Positions 35,563 to 45,150 are shown, counted from the stretch's first letter. The stretch is DNA of 64,000 bases from Franzmannia pantelleriensis (GCF_900102875.1 NZ_FNGH01000003.1:62001-126000); one strand, 5' to 3'. Notes: generated from the sequence alone by a model not told the origin. A program made the numbers and translations.

Positions 35563-36510
35563 ATGACCAAACCGACACTGACCGATCTGGATGCCTTCGC
35601 CGTCGTCGCCGCTGAGCGCAGCTTCCGTCGCGCGGCCGATCTCATCGGCGTCTCGCGCTCGGCACTGAGCCATCGCATGCGACACCTGGAAGCGCAGCTC
35701 GGCGTACGGCTGTTACACCGTACCACCCGCAGCGTCTCGCTCACCGATGCCGGCAGCCGGTTTCTGGCACGCATGACGCCCACCTTGAAGGAGTTGAATG
35801 CCGCGTTGGATGCTCTCTCCGATGACCGCGGCGAGCCCAGCGGCCTGCTGCGCATCAATGCCAGCAAAGGCGCGGTCCGGCTGCTGCTCGCCCATATCGT
35901 CCCCACCTACCTGAGCCGATACCCGGCGGTGGAACTCGACCTCGTCAGCGAAGGGCGGCTCGTCGACATTGTCGAGCGGGGCTTCGATGCCGGGGTGCGG
36001 CTTGGCGAGGCGGTGCCCCAGGACATGATTGCGGTAAAGCTGGGCGGCGACATGCGCTTCCTGGCAGTGGCCTCGCCGGACTACCTACGCCGCTTTGGCA
36101 CCCCAAGCGTGCCCGATGACCTGCACAAGCATCGTTGCATCCGTCAGCGCTTGCCCAGCGGGAAACGCTACCGCTGGGAATTCGAGCAGCGCGGTCAGGA
36201 AATGGCCATTGACGTGCCCGGTGCACTGATGCTCGACGACAACGATCTCATGGTCGAGGCGGCCGCCGACGGCCTCGGTATCGCCTTCGTTCCCGAGCTT
36301 GTGGCCAGCGACCGGCTCGCATCGAGCCAGCTCGTGGCGGTGCTGGAAGATTGGAGCCCGCCATATCCCGGCTTGATGCTCTACTACCCCGGGCACCGCC
36401 ATGTACCCGCTGCACTGCGTGCTTTCATCGACCTGTTGAAAGAGCCTGAGACTCAGGCTGACATGGTTAGGGATCTGGTGGCCCACAGCAGCAAGCCATT
36501 TCCGCAATAA
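35563..36510 (+). CDS. LysR-type regulator divergent from the SDR gene
   Basis: 315 residues: helix-turn-helix at residues 5-63 (TDLDAFAVVAAERSFRRAA, SRSALSHRMRHLEAQLG) and a CrgA/PP0492-like effector domain. The 120-base gap to the divergent SDR contains paired ACTAGTGAATAATG-like AT-rich sequence, a probable operator zone. It is expected to regulate the SDR. Confidence 0.9.
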   Translation: MTKPTLTDLDAFAVVAAERSFRRAADLIGVSRSALSHRMRHLEAQLGVRLLHRTTRSVSLTDAGSRFLARMTPTLKELNAALDALSDDRGEPSGLLRINASKGAVRLLLAHIVPTYLSRYPAVELDLVSEGRLVDIVERGFDAGVRLGEAVPQDMIAVKLGGDMRFLAVASPDYLRRFGTPSVPDDLHKHRCIRQRLPSGKRYRWEFEQRGQEMAIDVPGALMLDDNDLMVEAAADGLGIAFVPELVASDRLASSQLVAVLEDWSPPYPGLMLYYPGHRHVPAALRAFIDLLKEPETQADMVRDLVAHSSKPFPQ

Positions 36511-36573
36511 TGTCCAAGCCACTGGAGCGAGCCGGGCCTACGCTGTGCCGTACTGGTGTCAGGGAGGTGTGAT

Positions 36574-37413
36574 GTGGCCAAGCAATCCAGTCGGTTCGAT
36601 TACTTCAAGAGTCGGCATGTCCCAGAGCTTACGGTGCTATGGGCGTCGCTGAGCGACTTCAGCTACGACCGCCACGCCCACGAGGAGTACGCTGTAGGTG
36701 TTACCCTCGCCGGGCAGCAGGATTTCTTCAGCAACGGGGCGTTCCACCGCAGTTCGCCGGGTAATGTCGTCCTGCTCAATCCTGAGGAAGTGCATGATGG
36801 ACACCCAGGCAACGACAGTACGCTGGGCTATGTCATGGTGTATGTGTCTCCCCGTCAGGTGGAGTCAATGTTTGCCGACGCGGTGGGGCGCGAAGACGCC
36901 GGGCGATTTAGGAGCAGGGAAACGCTGATCTCGGATCCCGTACTGCGCCACGCCATCCTGGATCTCTCCCACTTGGTCACGCAGCAGGCGGGCACGCGCA
37001 TCGAGCAGGAGCACTCCCTCTACCGGATAGCCACTCGCTTGGTACAGCGCAGCGGCATGTTCCAGGTAGACGGCAAGGTGAGTCGGCCCGATGCGCTGTT
37101 GATCCGTGCCAAAGAGTACATCCTGGCGCATCTCAAAGACGACGTCTCGCTGGATGACATCAGCCAGGCCGCCCATCTCTCGAAGTACCACTTCCTGCGG
37201 CTATTCCGACAGCAGTACGGCATCACGCCGCACCAGTACGTGCTCAACTGCCGGGTCAATGCCGCACGCCACGACCTGGCGGCAGGCGCACCACCCAACG
37301 AGGTGGCTTTCCGCTACGGCTTTACCGATCTAAGCCACTTCAACCGGCGCTTCAAGCGCATTTACGGCAAGACGCCCCATCAGTACCAGCGCAGTGTCAC
37401 GGCACGCCACTGA
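36574..37413 (+). CDS. AraC-family regulator of the LysE-type exporter
   Basis: About 279 residues: an N-terminal cupin of the AraC-binding type (RHAHEEYAVGVTLAGQQDF) and a C-terminal double helix-turn-helix (LDDISQAAHLSKYHFLRLFRQ, NEVAFRYGFTDLSHFNRRFK). GTG 36574 is preferred because AGGGAGG lies 6 bases before it. It precedes the LysE exporter gene on the same strand, a pairing found often for amino acid export. Confidence 0.88.
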   Translation: MAKQSSRFDYFKSRHVPELTVLWASLSDFSYDRHAHEEYAVGVTLAGQQDFFSNGAFHRSSPGNVVLLNPEEVHDGHPGNDSTLGYVMVYVSPRQVESMFADAVGREDAGRFRSRETLISDPVLRHAILDLSHLVTQQAGTRIEQEHSLYRIATRLVQRSGMFQVDGKVSRPDALLIRAKEYILAHLKDDVSLDDISQAAHLSKYHFLRLFRQQYGITPHQYVLNCRVNAARHDLAAGAPPNEVAFRYGFTDLSHFNRRFKRIYGKTPHQYQRSVTARH

Positions 37414-37465
37414 GCGCAAGCCGCCCGGCGAGTCGTAACGCGCTAGCCCAACGGGAGCTCACCCA

Positions 37466-38083
37466 ATGCTAGAGATCGTCGCCTATGCCCTGGGCGTCAT
37501 GTACACGCCTGGGCCCGTGAATCTGCTCGGCCTCAATGCGGGCCTCAACGGCCAGGCCAGAACATCCCTCGGTTTTTTCGTCGGAGTGGGCCTGGCCATG
37601 CTAATCCTCTTGCTGGTGTTCGGCTGGGCCGGCGCGGCCTGGCTACGCGGTGATATGCTTGCCTTGGTGGGGGCACTGGGCTGTGGCTATATCCTCTATC
37701 TGGCCATCAAGGTTGCTTGCTCCAGCATTGATCTGAGCGCCGCGCGGCGGGGGCCCTCACGCGTGTTGAGCTTCCGTGACGGCCTGATCATGCAGCTGTG
37801 TAATCCCAAGGCCATGATCGTCACCTTGCCGATCGCCACCATCCAGTTCCCCGCAGCCGGCATCCATGGCGCCAGCCTGGTGCTCTGGTCGTTTGGGCTG
37901 GCGGCGCTGGCCTTCGGTGCCCCCGGTAGCTACGCGCTGGTTGGCGCCGTGGTCGGGCAGCGTATCGAGAACCCTGCCATTCTGAAGGGGTTTAGCCTCG
38001 CCATGGCCACGCTGCTGGTGTGGGTTGCGATCTCGATCAGTTACGAGCACGTATGGCTGCCACTGACATCGGGTGGGCTATGA
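37466..38083 (+). CDS. LysE family translocator
   Basis: 205 residues with five or six membrane helices. The start MYTPGPVNLLGLNAGLNGQ and QLCNPKAMIVTLPIATIQF are the LysE/RhtB family signatures (PGP and NPK). It would export an amino acid or derivative to the periplasm, under the AraC-type regulator upstream. Confidence 0.9.
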   Translation: MLEIVAYALGVMYTPGPVNLLGLNAGLNGQARTSLGFFVGVGLAMLILLLVFGWAGAAWLRGDMLALVGALGCGYILYLAIKVACSSIDLSAARRGPSRVLSFRDGLIMQLCNPKAMIVTLPIATIQFPAAGIHGASLVLWSFGLAALAFGAPGSYALVGAVVGQRIENPAILKGFSLAMATLLVWVAISISYEHVWLPLTSGGL

Positions 38084-38098
38084 TGAGGTGTCCACTGA

Positions 38099-38443
38099 GC
38101 ATCCCATCTTTCTGGGCCGGTTGTCGTTAGCAGGCACGAGGCTGCAATTCCCGCCGGTGAGCGGCTGATAGAAGTCGAACGCGCCATCGAAGAGGGCTTC
38201 GCCGAGCGCCGCCTGGACGAGGAAGGACTACGCCAGCGGCTCGCCGACGCCGAGGAGGCGCGGGCCGAGCTACGCTTCGTGCACCTGGCTACCCACCTCG
38301 ACACGCTGCCGATTCTCGATGATGACCAGGTGGCGCGATATAACGACCTGCGTGGCTACACCAACGCTCAGGACGATCCCTGCGACAGCGTGCCCGAGGG
38401 GCACGATCCCGAGCGCTACCGGCAGCACATGAGCTGCGATTGA
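38099..38443 (+). pseudogene. Remnant of a Spy/CpxP-like periplasmic protein
   Basis: An open frame from after the stop at 38096 to TGA 38441 encodes about 100 residues and has no usable start codon near its 5' end. The encoded helices (ERAIEEGFAERRL, RAELRFVHLATHLDTL, DDDQVARYNDLRGY) resemble the C-terminal half of periplasmic heavy-metal sensor proteins of the Spy/CpxP group, where the last motif is RYNxLRGY. The N-terminal signal peptide and first helices are missing, so it is most likely a decayed gene. Confidence 0.6.
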
Positions 38444-38462
38444 CGCTGGCCTCGCTTCAGCG

Positions 38463-39365
38463 TTAGCGGGCATTGTCGCTCTTGCCTGGCGCGCTTTTCA
38501 GCATGCCGGTGCCAACGATAACCGCTTTTCCTGCAATCCGAATCACCCAGTCACTCCCAACGACGTCGGCGCTGGCGAAGATCTGGCTAGGCCGCCCCAT
38601 CTCGACGCCCTGGTGAATCTCCCAGCGGTACGCGCCGGTTGTTCCGCTACTGACGGCCAGGTGGCCGGCCAGGGCGGAGGCGGCACTGCCGGTGGCGGGG
38701 TCTTCACGCCCGCCGCCTTTGCTTGAGAACATCCGCGCTCGTATAACGGAGTTGCCATGATGGAGGCTGCCCATCGCGTACAAATAGATCTGATCGTAGC
38801 CGCTTGGGGATACCCACTCCGACCAGACATGGGCCGAGGGCTGGGCTCGCTTCAGTGCGTCGAGGGAATCGAGTTCAATCAGATGATAAGGCAGCCCGCA
38901 GGACGCTAGCACCGGCTCGCCCACGACCTCGGACGCATCCAGGCCGAGCAGCTGTGCAGCGGCGGGCGGGTCAAGCGTGCTGGCTTGAATCTCGATCGGC
39001 GCCGCGGTGGTAAATCCGGCGAGATCATCTTCATAACGGACCACCAAGGGGCCGACGCGAGCCTCGAGGGTAAGGGGGCTATCACGCTTGGCTATGCCCA
39101 GCTCTGCCAGAAGGTGGGCAGTACCCACCGTCGGGTGGCCCGCAAAGGGCAACTCTCTGGCGGGTGTAAATATGCGGATGGGGTAACGCCCGGGAGCGAT
39201 AGCCTCAGCGACGAAGACGGTTTCAGAGAGATTCAGCTCGTTGGCGATTGCCTGCATCGTGTCGCTAGTCATGCCCTCCGCTTGAGGGAACACCGCGAGC
39301 GGATTACCGCTGAAGGCGCGATCAGTGAAGACATCGAGCAGGTGATATTCATGCTGCATCATCAT
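38463..39365 (-). CDS. PhzF family isomerase/epimerase
   Basis: 300 residues. The catalytic Glu48 lies in NELNLSETVFV and the second half has EDPATGSAASALAGHL, both PhzF signatures; FTPARELPFAGHPTVGTAHLL completes the pattern. PhzF isomerises trans-2,3-dihydro-3-hydroxyanthranilate in phenazine synthesis, but most members have unknown substrates, and no phenazine genes are here. Confidence 0.9.
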   Translation of the reverse strand: MMMQHEYHLLDVFTDRAFSGNPLAVFPQAEGMTSDTMQAIANELNLSETVFVAEAIAPGRYPIRIFTPARELPFAGHPTVGTAHLLAELGIAKRDSPLTLEARVGPLVVRYEDDLAGFTTAAPIEIQASTLDPPAAAQLLGLDASEVVGEPVLASCGLPYHLIELDSLDALKRAQPSAHVWSEWVSPSGYDQIYLYAMGSLHHGNSVIRARMFSSKGGGREDPATGSAASALAGHLAVSSGTTGAYRWEIHQGVEMGRPSQIFASADVVGSDWVIRIAGKAVIVGTGMLKSAPGKSDNAR

Positions 39366-39388
39366 TACCCCCGAGCAACCCGCAAGCG

Positions 39389-39721
39389 TTAGGCATTGCC
39401 CTCATTGCCGATCGTCTGGATGACCTCGAAACCCTCGAACTTCGGTGGCCCCAGGTAGAGCCCTTCGCGGCGGCTCTGCCCGGCGTTGGCGTGGGCGGCG
39501 CGGAACGCCTCGGAGTGGGTCCAGGCCTCGAAATCCTTGCGGGATTTCCAGATCGTGTGTGAGGCGTAGAGGACGTGGTCCTCTTCCTCGGGGCCGCGCA
39601 GCATATGGAATTCTACGAAGCCGGGCAGGCCCTGTAGGTGGGACTCCCGCTCCAGCCAAATCTGTTCGAACTCCTTCACACGCTCTGGGTTAACCCGAAA
39701 ACGGTTCATAGCGATAAACAC
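39389..39721 (-). CDS. Antibiotic biosynthesis monooxygenase (ABM) domain protein, IsdG/HmoB-like
   Basis: About 110 residues of a single ferredoxin-like ABM domain (FIAMNRFRVNPERVKEFEQIW, then LPGFVEFHMLRGP and HTIWKSRKDFEAW). The sequence resembles heme-degrading IsdG/HmoB-type enzymes. GTG 39721 has AAGGAG 7 bases upstream; ATG 39748 is an alternative that lacks a good site. Substrate is not certain. Confidence 0.8.
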   Translation of the reverse strand: MFIAMNRFRVNPERVKEFEQIWLERESHLQGLPGFVEFHMLRGPEEEDHVLYASHTIWKSRKDFEAWTHSEAFRAAHANAGQSRREGLYLGPPKFEGFEVIQTIGNEGNA

Positions 39722-39874
39722 GGTGCGACTCCTTGTGGGATGGTTCACATGATCGTCGAGTGACGATGCCAGCTTACCTTAGGGGAGCTGGGTGGAGTAT
39801 GGTAGCCAAGGTGCTTGCCGTCGTTGGAACGAGCGAGCCCTAAAAACGATAACGATAACGCCAGGGCACATACC

Positions 39875-40189
39875 ATGATTCAGCGACTTCTCGTTCTGCT
39901 GGTCGCGTTCGCACTATCGAGCGCGGCCTTCGCCAATCTGCCACACACTGACGCCACTCAAACCAGCGACAGCGTCACACTCAGCGCACATGCCCAGCTG
40001 ATGACCGCGCTGGAAACCACCAACGACAGTGCTCTGAGTGAACCCTGTGAACGTCACGTCGAGTCGGATGGGCTACTGTTGGCACAGGGCTGCTGCCGCG
40101 TGTGCCGCACCGGCAAGGCCTGCGGAAACTCCTGTATCAATCGCAACTACACCTGCCGACAGCCGCCTGGCTGTGCGTGCAATGGGTAA
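39875..40189 (+). CDS. Small secreted cysteine-rich protein
   Basis: 104 residues with a signal peptide (MIQRLLVLLVAFALSSAAFA) and a C-terminal cluster of nine cysteines: CCRVCRTGKACGNSC, then NYTC and PGCAC. The CxxCxxGKACGxSC pattern occurs in small exported proteins of many bacteria whose role I do not know. ATG 39875 fits the signal peptide start. The upstream leader has a short repeat of AACGAT. Confidence 0.75.
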   Translation: MIQRLLVLLVAFALSSAAFANLPHTDATQTSDSVTLSAHAQLMTALETTNDSALSEPCERHVESDGLLLAQGCCRVCRTGKACGNSCINRNYTCRQPPGCACNG

Positions 40190-40272
40190 GGGGCTTGGCT
40201 GCATAGAACCTTACCGGAACAGGATGGCCGGTTATGCTCAATCACTGAGCTGTCAGCCGCGCCTGATAAGCC

Positions 40273-40295
40273 AAGCCCTCCTCTATGGAGGGCTT
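40273..40295. terminator. Hairpin between two convergent genes
   Basis: A perfect 9-bp stem (AAGCCCTCC / GGAGGGCTT) with the loop TCTAT, between the cysteine-rich protein gene and the minus-strand MFS gene. No T-run follows. Confidence 0.55.
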
Positions 40296-40318
40296 CGCCA
40301 GGCCGAACGACCTACCGG

Positions 40319-41641
40319 CTAGGTAGTCGTCTCGTCCTCTTCCACGGCCGGTTCAACGGGGTCGCCGTTCTCATCCACCAGCTGTTGGTCATACGCCGCC
40401 TGTAGGCCAGTCTCTTCCACCTCCGGCTGTGCCTCGGGCTCTTCTTCTGCGGTGTCTTCTGCTGTTTCCTCTGTCCAGTCTGCCCAGTAGTCGATGTGGC
40501 CTGGATAGATCGGTGACAGCATCGACGCCAGAATGCCGATCATCGCGAAGACCGAAAAGGCCTCGGCATAGCCGAGCCTACCCACCAGCGCGCCGATCAC
40601 CGGAGAACCCGCCGCCTGGCCGAGCGCCACCGCCATGAACGGCAGTACCGGCCCCACCGAGAGCCGGCCCGGCAGCAGGCGGATGCCGGTCATCAGATAC
40701 AGACCGGTCAGGCTCATATAGGCGAGGCCGAAGACCAGCGCCGAGAACATCGCCAGCCCTAGCTGCCCCGGGCTCGCGGCAAGCAGTGCCAGGCTCGAGG
40801 CCAGCATCATCAGCATCAAGGCTTGCGTGATCGGCGGGTTATTGCGGTCGGCCAGGTCACTCACCATGGCTCCCCCAAGGCCGGCGACACCCACGGCGAA
40901 CCACAGCCAACCGGTGTGGCCAGGGGAGAGAGCGCCGAGGGTGACCGCCAGGTCCGGTGCAAACAGCCAGTAGGGAGCGGACACAAAGCCCATGGTAAAG
41001 GCGAACAGTGTCAGGCGTATGAGGCGTGACCACTGCTGTCTGTTGATCGGCTCCGGCGGGACGGCGTTGGCCGGTATGATCCGCGATACCGAGGGGATGA
41101 AGAACCACGCCGCCACGACCCCGATACCCGCCAGCACCGCGAACATGGCATAGGTGAAGCGCCAGGCATCGAAGAGAAACACCACGGTGGGTACCGCCAC
41201 GATGATGCCGATGCTGGTGCCAGCATTCATGATCGAACTGACGCGGCCGTGCATCGTGCGGCTGACCAGCGCCTGCATGGCGCTAGTCAGCGCCGGCATC
41301 ATCAAACCGGTACAGATGCCGCAGATAAATACCCCAACACCCAGCGAGAGTGCGTCCGATGCCTGACTGATCAAGGTCAGGCCGCCGGCGCCGAAGCTGC
41401 CCGAGAGGACCGCCAGGTTTCGCGCCCCCAGGCGGTCAGCGGCGAGCGGTGCGACCAGGGTGGCGAGCACGAAACTGATGAAGGGCAGCGACCCGATGAT
41501 GCCGATCCGGTGGGCCGTCAGCTCGAGCTCGTCGCTGATGGAGGGGACGAACAGGCCGAAAGCGAAGCGTGCAAGCCCGTAACTGATGGCGATGAGCCCG
41601 GCACCAAACAGGGCAAACCCCATATTCGACAAGGTTCTCAT
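40319..41641 (-). CDS. MFS transporter with a long acidic C-terminal tail
   Basis: 440 residues, about 12 membrane helices of the YbfB-like MFS type (ISYGLARFAFGLFVPSISDEL). After the last helix comes a 60-residue tail rich in Glu and Asp (EETAEDTAEEEPEAQPEVEE) that is not part of the MFS fold. It overlaps the TetR gene by 4 bases and is expected to be controlled by it. Substrate unknown. Confidence 0.85.
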   Translation of the reverse strand: MRTLSNMGFALFGAGLIAISYGLARFAFGLFVPSISDELELTAHRIGIIGSLPFISFVLATLVAPLAADRLGARNLAVLSGSFGAGGLTLISQASDALSLGVGVFICGICTGLMMPALTSAMQALVSRTMHGRVSSIMNAGTSIGIIVAVPTVVFLFDAWRFTYAMFAVLAGIGVVAAWFFIPSVSRIIPANAVPPEPINRQQWSRLIRLTLFAFTMGFVSAPYWLFAPDLAVTLGALSPGHTGWLWFAVGVAGLGGAMVSDLADRNNPPITQALMLMMLASSLALLAASPGQLGLAMFSALVFGLAYMSLTGLYLMTGIRLLPGRLSVGPVLPFMAVALGQAAGSPVIGALVGRLGYAEAFSVFAMIGILASMLSPIYPGHIDYWADWTEETAEDTAEEEPEAQPEVEETGLQAAYDQQLVDENGDPVEPAVEEDETTT

Positions 41642-42204
41642 TGGGTATTGCTCCGGGCCGACGCCAGCAGGGTGCCGGCCATTGCGCGAGTGTCAGAAAG
41701 GGCCGTTTGCACGCCGAGCAGGGCCACCGCCATATTGCTGCCTTCCAGCATCATGAACAGATGCCGCGCCAGGCTGGCGTGGTCCTCCAGCGCGTCGCGT
41801 GCCACGGCGGCCTCGAGGCGAGTCAGCAGGTCGATCTTGGCGGCTGCCGCCAGGGCATGGATGTCGATGCTGTGCTCGGCAAATTCCCCCATTGCCTTGG
41901 CCATGATGCAGCCATGCTGGCTGTAGCGTTCCAGCCAGTCGCCGTGCGCATCGACCAGGGCCATGGTGGCTTGGCCCGGTGCGGCGTTGGCCGTTGCCGC
42001 ATCGAGATGGGCAAGGAAGCGCTCATGGCGGGCCGCCAGCACGGCCATCACCAGCGCCTCCTTGGAGGCGAAGTGGTTGTAGAGGGTCATGCGCACTACG
42101 CCGGCCGCCGCGACGATGCGGTCGATACCGGTGGCGTGGAAGCCCTGCTCATGGAAGAGCTGCTCGGCGGTGGCGAGTAGCTGGTCGCGCTTGGAGGCTG
42201 GCAT
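41638..42204 (-). CDS. TetR-family regulator, NemR-like site
   Basis: 188 residues with the TetR N-terminal helix-turn-helix (ATAEQLFHEQGFHATGIDRI, then VRMTLYNHFASKEAL) and a ligand-binding domain. Cys97 or a neighbour could serve as a redox sensor (YSQHGCIMAKAMGEF). It lies just ahead of and overlaps the MFS gene, so the two form an autoregulated export operon. ATG 42204 starts MPASKRDQLL. Confidence 0.88.
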   Translation of the reverse strand: MPASKRDQLLATAEQLFHEQGFHATGIDRIVAAAGVVRMTLYNHFASKEALVMAVLAARHERFLAHLDAATANAAPGQATMALVDAHGDWLERYSQHGCIMAKAMGEFAEHSIDIHALAAAAKIDLLTRLEAAVARDALEDHASLARHLFMMLEGSNMAVALLGVQTALSDTRAMAGTLLASARSNTQ

Positions 42205-42220
42205 CGGCGGTTTTCCTATA

Positions 42221-42236
42221 TAGACCGATCTATCTA
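42221..42236. promoter_or_regulatory. Candidate TetR/NemR-type operator
   Basis: The 16 bases TAGACCGATCTATCTA match the E. coli NemR box (TAGACCGATCGGTCTA, recalled from literature) at 14 positions. It sits 17-32 bases upstream of the TetR start, a usual place for self-repression. Confidence 0.55.
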
Positions 42237-42403
42237 AATTCGTGCCATCTAAGTACGCCACGCCCGGCGGTGTCAAGCAATGCGACAGGCAATACCGTTT
42301 ACTTGAACGGGGAATCTCCCGCCGCCCAGCGCTAGGTTAATGGCAGATGCGCTGCCGTAGGGCAGGGCGCTGTCCGACCAACAAAAAATGGGGAGTTTGT
42401 ACG

Positions 42404-43648
42404 ATGTCGCTTTCAGGCATTTCATCCATACGCAACCGGCGGGCAGCCAGCCTGATGGGGGCCGGCTTGCTGGTGGCAGTAGCGTCACCAGCCAGCGCCA
42501 GCGAGTTCGAGGAGCGGATGCCCCCGGGCATGCTGATCGAGATGGTGGACCCGACGCTCTGTTCGCCGCCGCCAGAGGATATGTCCGATGCGGAAATCAT
42601 CACCATGCTCGACAGCGACGATCCAGACATGGCGCCACCCATCGCTGGCGTCTGGGAGCGAGAGGACGGACCCTGGCGTGCCTACGGCCAGGGTTGGTTC
42701 AACGACAGCAGCAGCGGCCTGATCGTCGGCACGATGCTCATGCTGAGAAGCGACAGTGACGAGCTGCACTATCTGTGCCTGGTGCTGTCGCCCCACAACG
42801 AGACGTCGATGCTGGAAGGCGAGGCCGCCGTGGTTGGCCCTGACGTCGAGACCATCGATGGCGACACCTTCATGGCAATGGGGATGCTGGGAGAGCGTCA
42901 GGAAGGACTGGCCGAGGTGCTGGCCGAGACTGGCAGTGTCCACTTCGAGCAGGCGACAGAAGATACCCTGGAATGGAGCCTGTCCTTCGATGGCCGCCTG
43001 GTGGGCATGGACGAGCAGCCGCTGGAGGATGCTGCGATGTCCCTGACGCTCGAGGGCGAGCTGAGCAGGGACGTCTCGATGCGGGTCGTCGATTGGGGGC
43101 GTGATGACCTGGTGGATGCCTCGGCGCCTTCCGTCAGCGAGGAGGAAATCGCTGAGGTCGAGGCACTGTTTCGCGATGATATTCGCCTGGAGGTCGAGCC
43201 GGTTCTTACACCGGACAGCAGCGAGATCGTGCAGCGCAGCGTCTATCGCTATGACTACGACACCTTCGCCTCGCGCTCCGACGACAGCGGCTGGCGCAGC
43301 ACCCGCGAGTATTTCTTCTACCGAGACGGTGAGCAGCTGGTGCCCTTTCAGCGGCCCTCCAGCGATACCGACTTGAGCCGCTTTTTCGATGGCCTGCTCG
43401 CCCCAGACTTCGTGATCGACGAGGCCAACGCTGACGACTTCCGTGCGCTGTTGATCACGCTGACCGGTGAGGACTTCTTCGAAGAGGAGGATGTCCAGCT
43501 GGACAACATCGTCAACTTCCGCCCCGATGAGTGGATCTTCTTTACCGGCACCTTCTTCGACTACTACAAGGCCTTTGTGGTCTACACCGACGACGACGGC
43601 AGGCCGGAAAAAGTGCTCTATCGGCTCAAGCAGCAGGAGGTTTCCTGA
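42404..43648 (+). CDS. Exported acidic protein of unknown function
   Basis: 414 residues with a signal peptide (about residues 1-29, ending PASASE). The mature protein is strongly acidic and carries no family I recognise. It contains a region like GVWEREDGPWRAYGQGWFND, and a repeated beta-like pattern, suggesting a periplasmic all-beta protein. ATG 42404 has GGGAG 9 bases upstream. An acidic exported protein fits a halophile's extracytoplasmic proteome. Confidence 0.65.
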   Translation: MSLSGISSIRNRRAASLMGAGLLVAVASPASASEFEERMPPGMLIEMVDPTLCSPPPEDMSDAEIITMLDSDDPDMAPPIAGVWEREDGPWRAYGQGWFNDSSSGLIVGTMLMLRSDSDELHYLCLVLSPHNETSMLEGEAAVVGPDVETIDGDTFMAMGMLGERQEGLAEVLAETGSVHFEQATEDTLEWSLSFDGRLVGMDEQPLEDAAMSLTLEGELSRDVSMRVVDWGRDDLVDASAPSVSEEEIAEVEALFRDDIRLEVEPVLTPDSSEIVQRSVYRYDYDTFASRSDDSGWRSTREYFFYRDGEQLVPFQRPSSDTDLSRFFDGLLAPDFVIDEANADDFRALLITLTGEDFFEEEDVQLDNIVNFRPDEWIFFTGTFFDYYKAFVVYTDDDGRPEKVLYRLKQQEVS

Positions 43649-43722
43649 TCGTTTGATGAACCAATGCGCTGCTCATGCGAGGTCTCTCAATCGCATCGCG
43701 GCAGCGCGGCTCTGCCTCCTGT

Positions 43723-45150
43723 TCAGCGCAGCACGAAGCGCAGGAGTCGCTCGGCCATCCTGCCGAATGGCGGACGCAGCAGCGTCGCGACGTTCCAGCG
43801 GCCCTGCACGTAAATCCCCTTGGCATGGCTCAGCCGGCGGAAACCCTCGATGCCGTGATAGGCGCCGATGCCGCTCGCGCCGACCCCGCCGAACGGCAGG
43901 TCGTCCTGGGCGATGTGCATCAGCGTGCCGTTGAGGGTCACGTTGCCCGAGGTGGTGCCGTCGAGCACCCTGCGCTGCGCCGCCTTGTCATGCCCGAAGT
44001 AGTAGAGCGCCAGCGGCCGGGGGCGCGCAGCGACGAAATCGATGGCCTCCTCCAGCGTACGATAAGTGAACACCGGAAGGATCGGCCCGAAGATCTCCTC
44101 CTGGGCGATGGTCATGTCGTCGCTGACGTCGAGTACCAGCGTTGGGCGCATCGCGCGTGGGTGGGCGCCTTGCCCCTCGCGACCGACCTCGCGCAGCGTC
44201 GCGCCCTTGGCACGGGCATCCTCCAGTAGCCCATTCAGGCGCGCCAGGTGCCGGTCGTTGAACACCCAGGTGTAATCCTCGCTTGAGGGGCCGTCGGGGT
44301 AGGCGGCCACCACGGCGTCGTCGTAATGGGTGAGGAAGGCCTCAAGATCGTCCTCATGCACCAGGGCATAGTCAGGGGCGATGCAGGTCTGGCCGCCACT
44401 CACCAGCTTACCGAACACGATGCCGGCGCTGGCATGGTCGAGTGGGTGACCCGGCTCGACGATCACCGGCGACTTGCCGCCCAACTCGAGCGTTACCGGC
44501 ACCAGGTGTTCGCTGGCCGCCTGCATGACCTTGCGGCCGACGGCGGTGCTGCCGGTGAAGATCAGATGATCGAACGGCAGGGCGGCGAAAGCGGCACCGA
44601 CATCAGCATCGCCGTGCACCACCGCCACTTGTTCCGGCGGAAACAGCGCGCCGAGTATCTCCTCGAGCAGTGCGTTGATCGTCGGGGTAAATTCCGACGG
44701 CTTCAGCATCACCCGGTTGCCGGCCGCCAGCGCCGTCGCCAGCGGCATCAAGGCGAGCACGAGAGGGTAGTTCCAAGGCGACATCACCCCGACGACGCCC
44801 AGCGGCTGGTACTCGACCCGCGCCGAGCCCATGCGCATATGCAGGGCAACATGGCGCTTTTCCGGGCGCATCATGCGCCGCAGATGCTTGTGCAGATAGT
44901 CGATCCCGCTGATCGTGCTGCCGAGCTCCATGACGCTCGTCTCATGGCGTGAGCGATGCCCGAAATCGGCATTGATCGCCGCTTCGATCCGGCTGCGGTG
45001 CTCGATCAGTGCGGCGCGCAGCGCGGCAAGATCGGCGCGCCGCTCGGCGAGCGAAGGCGCCCCGTCGCGGCGGAAGGCCGCGCGCTGCGCTGCGAGTCGC
45101 TGGGCGGGGGTGGCGGCAGCGGCAGGCGAGTCGCTGGACTCAGTGGTCAT
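43723..45150 (-). CDS. Coniferyl aldehyde dehydrogenase-like ALDH
   Basis: 475 residues with the ALDH signatures: VGVMSPWNYPLVLALMPLATALAAGN, ELGGKSP (general base Glu) and SGGQTCIAPDY (catalytic Cys). The SGGQTCIAPDY form and the C-terminal membrane-like tail are typical of fatty/coniferyl aldehyde dehydrogenases. It oxidises an aldehyde to an acid with NAD(P). Its ATG overlaps the hipA stop by 4 bases, so it is translated from the hipBA message. Confidence 0.9.
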   Translation of the reverse strand: MTTESSDSPAAAATPAQRLAAQRAAFRRDGAPSLAERRADLAALRAALIEHRSRIEAAINADFGHRSRHETSVMELGSTISGIDYLHKHLRRMMRPEKRHVALHMRMGSARVEYQPLGVVGVMSPWNYPLVLALMPLATALAAGNRVMLKPSEFTPTINALLEEILGALFPPEQVAVVHGDADVGAAFAALPFDHLIFTGSTAVGRKVMQAASEHLVPVTLELGGKSPVIVEPGHPLDHASAGIVFGKLVSGGQTCIAPDYALVHEDDLEAFLTHYDDAVVAAYPDGPSSEDYTWVFNDRHLARLNGLLEDARAKGATLREVGREGQGAHPRAMRPTLVLDVSDDMTIAQEEIFGPILPVFTYRTLEEAIDFVAARPRPLALYYFGHDKAAQRRVLDGTTSGNVTLNGTLMHIAQDDLPFGGVGASGIGAYHGIEGFRRLSHAKGIYVQGRWNVATLLRPPFGRMAERLLRFVLR

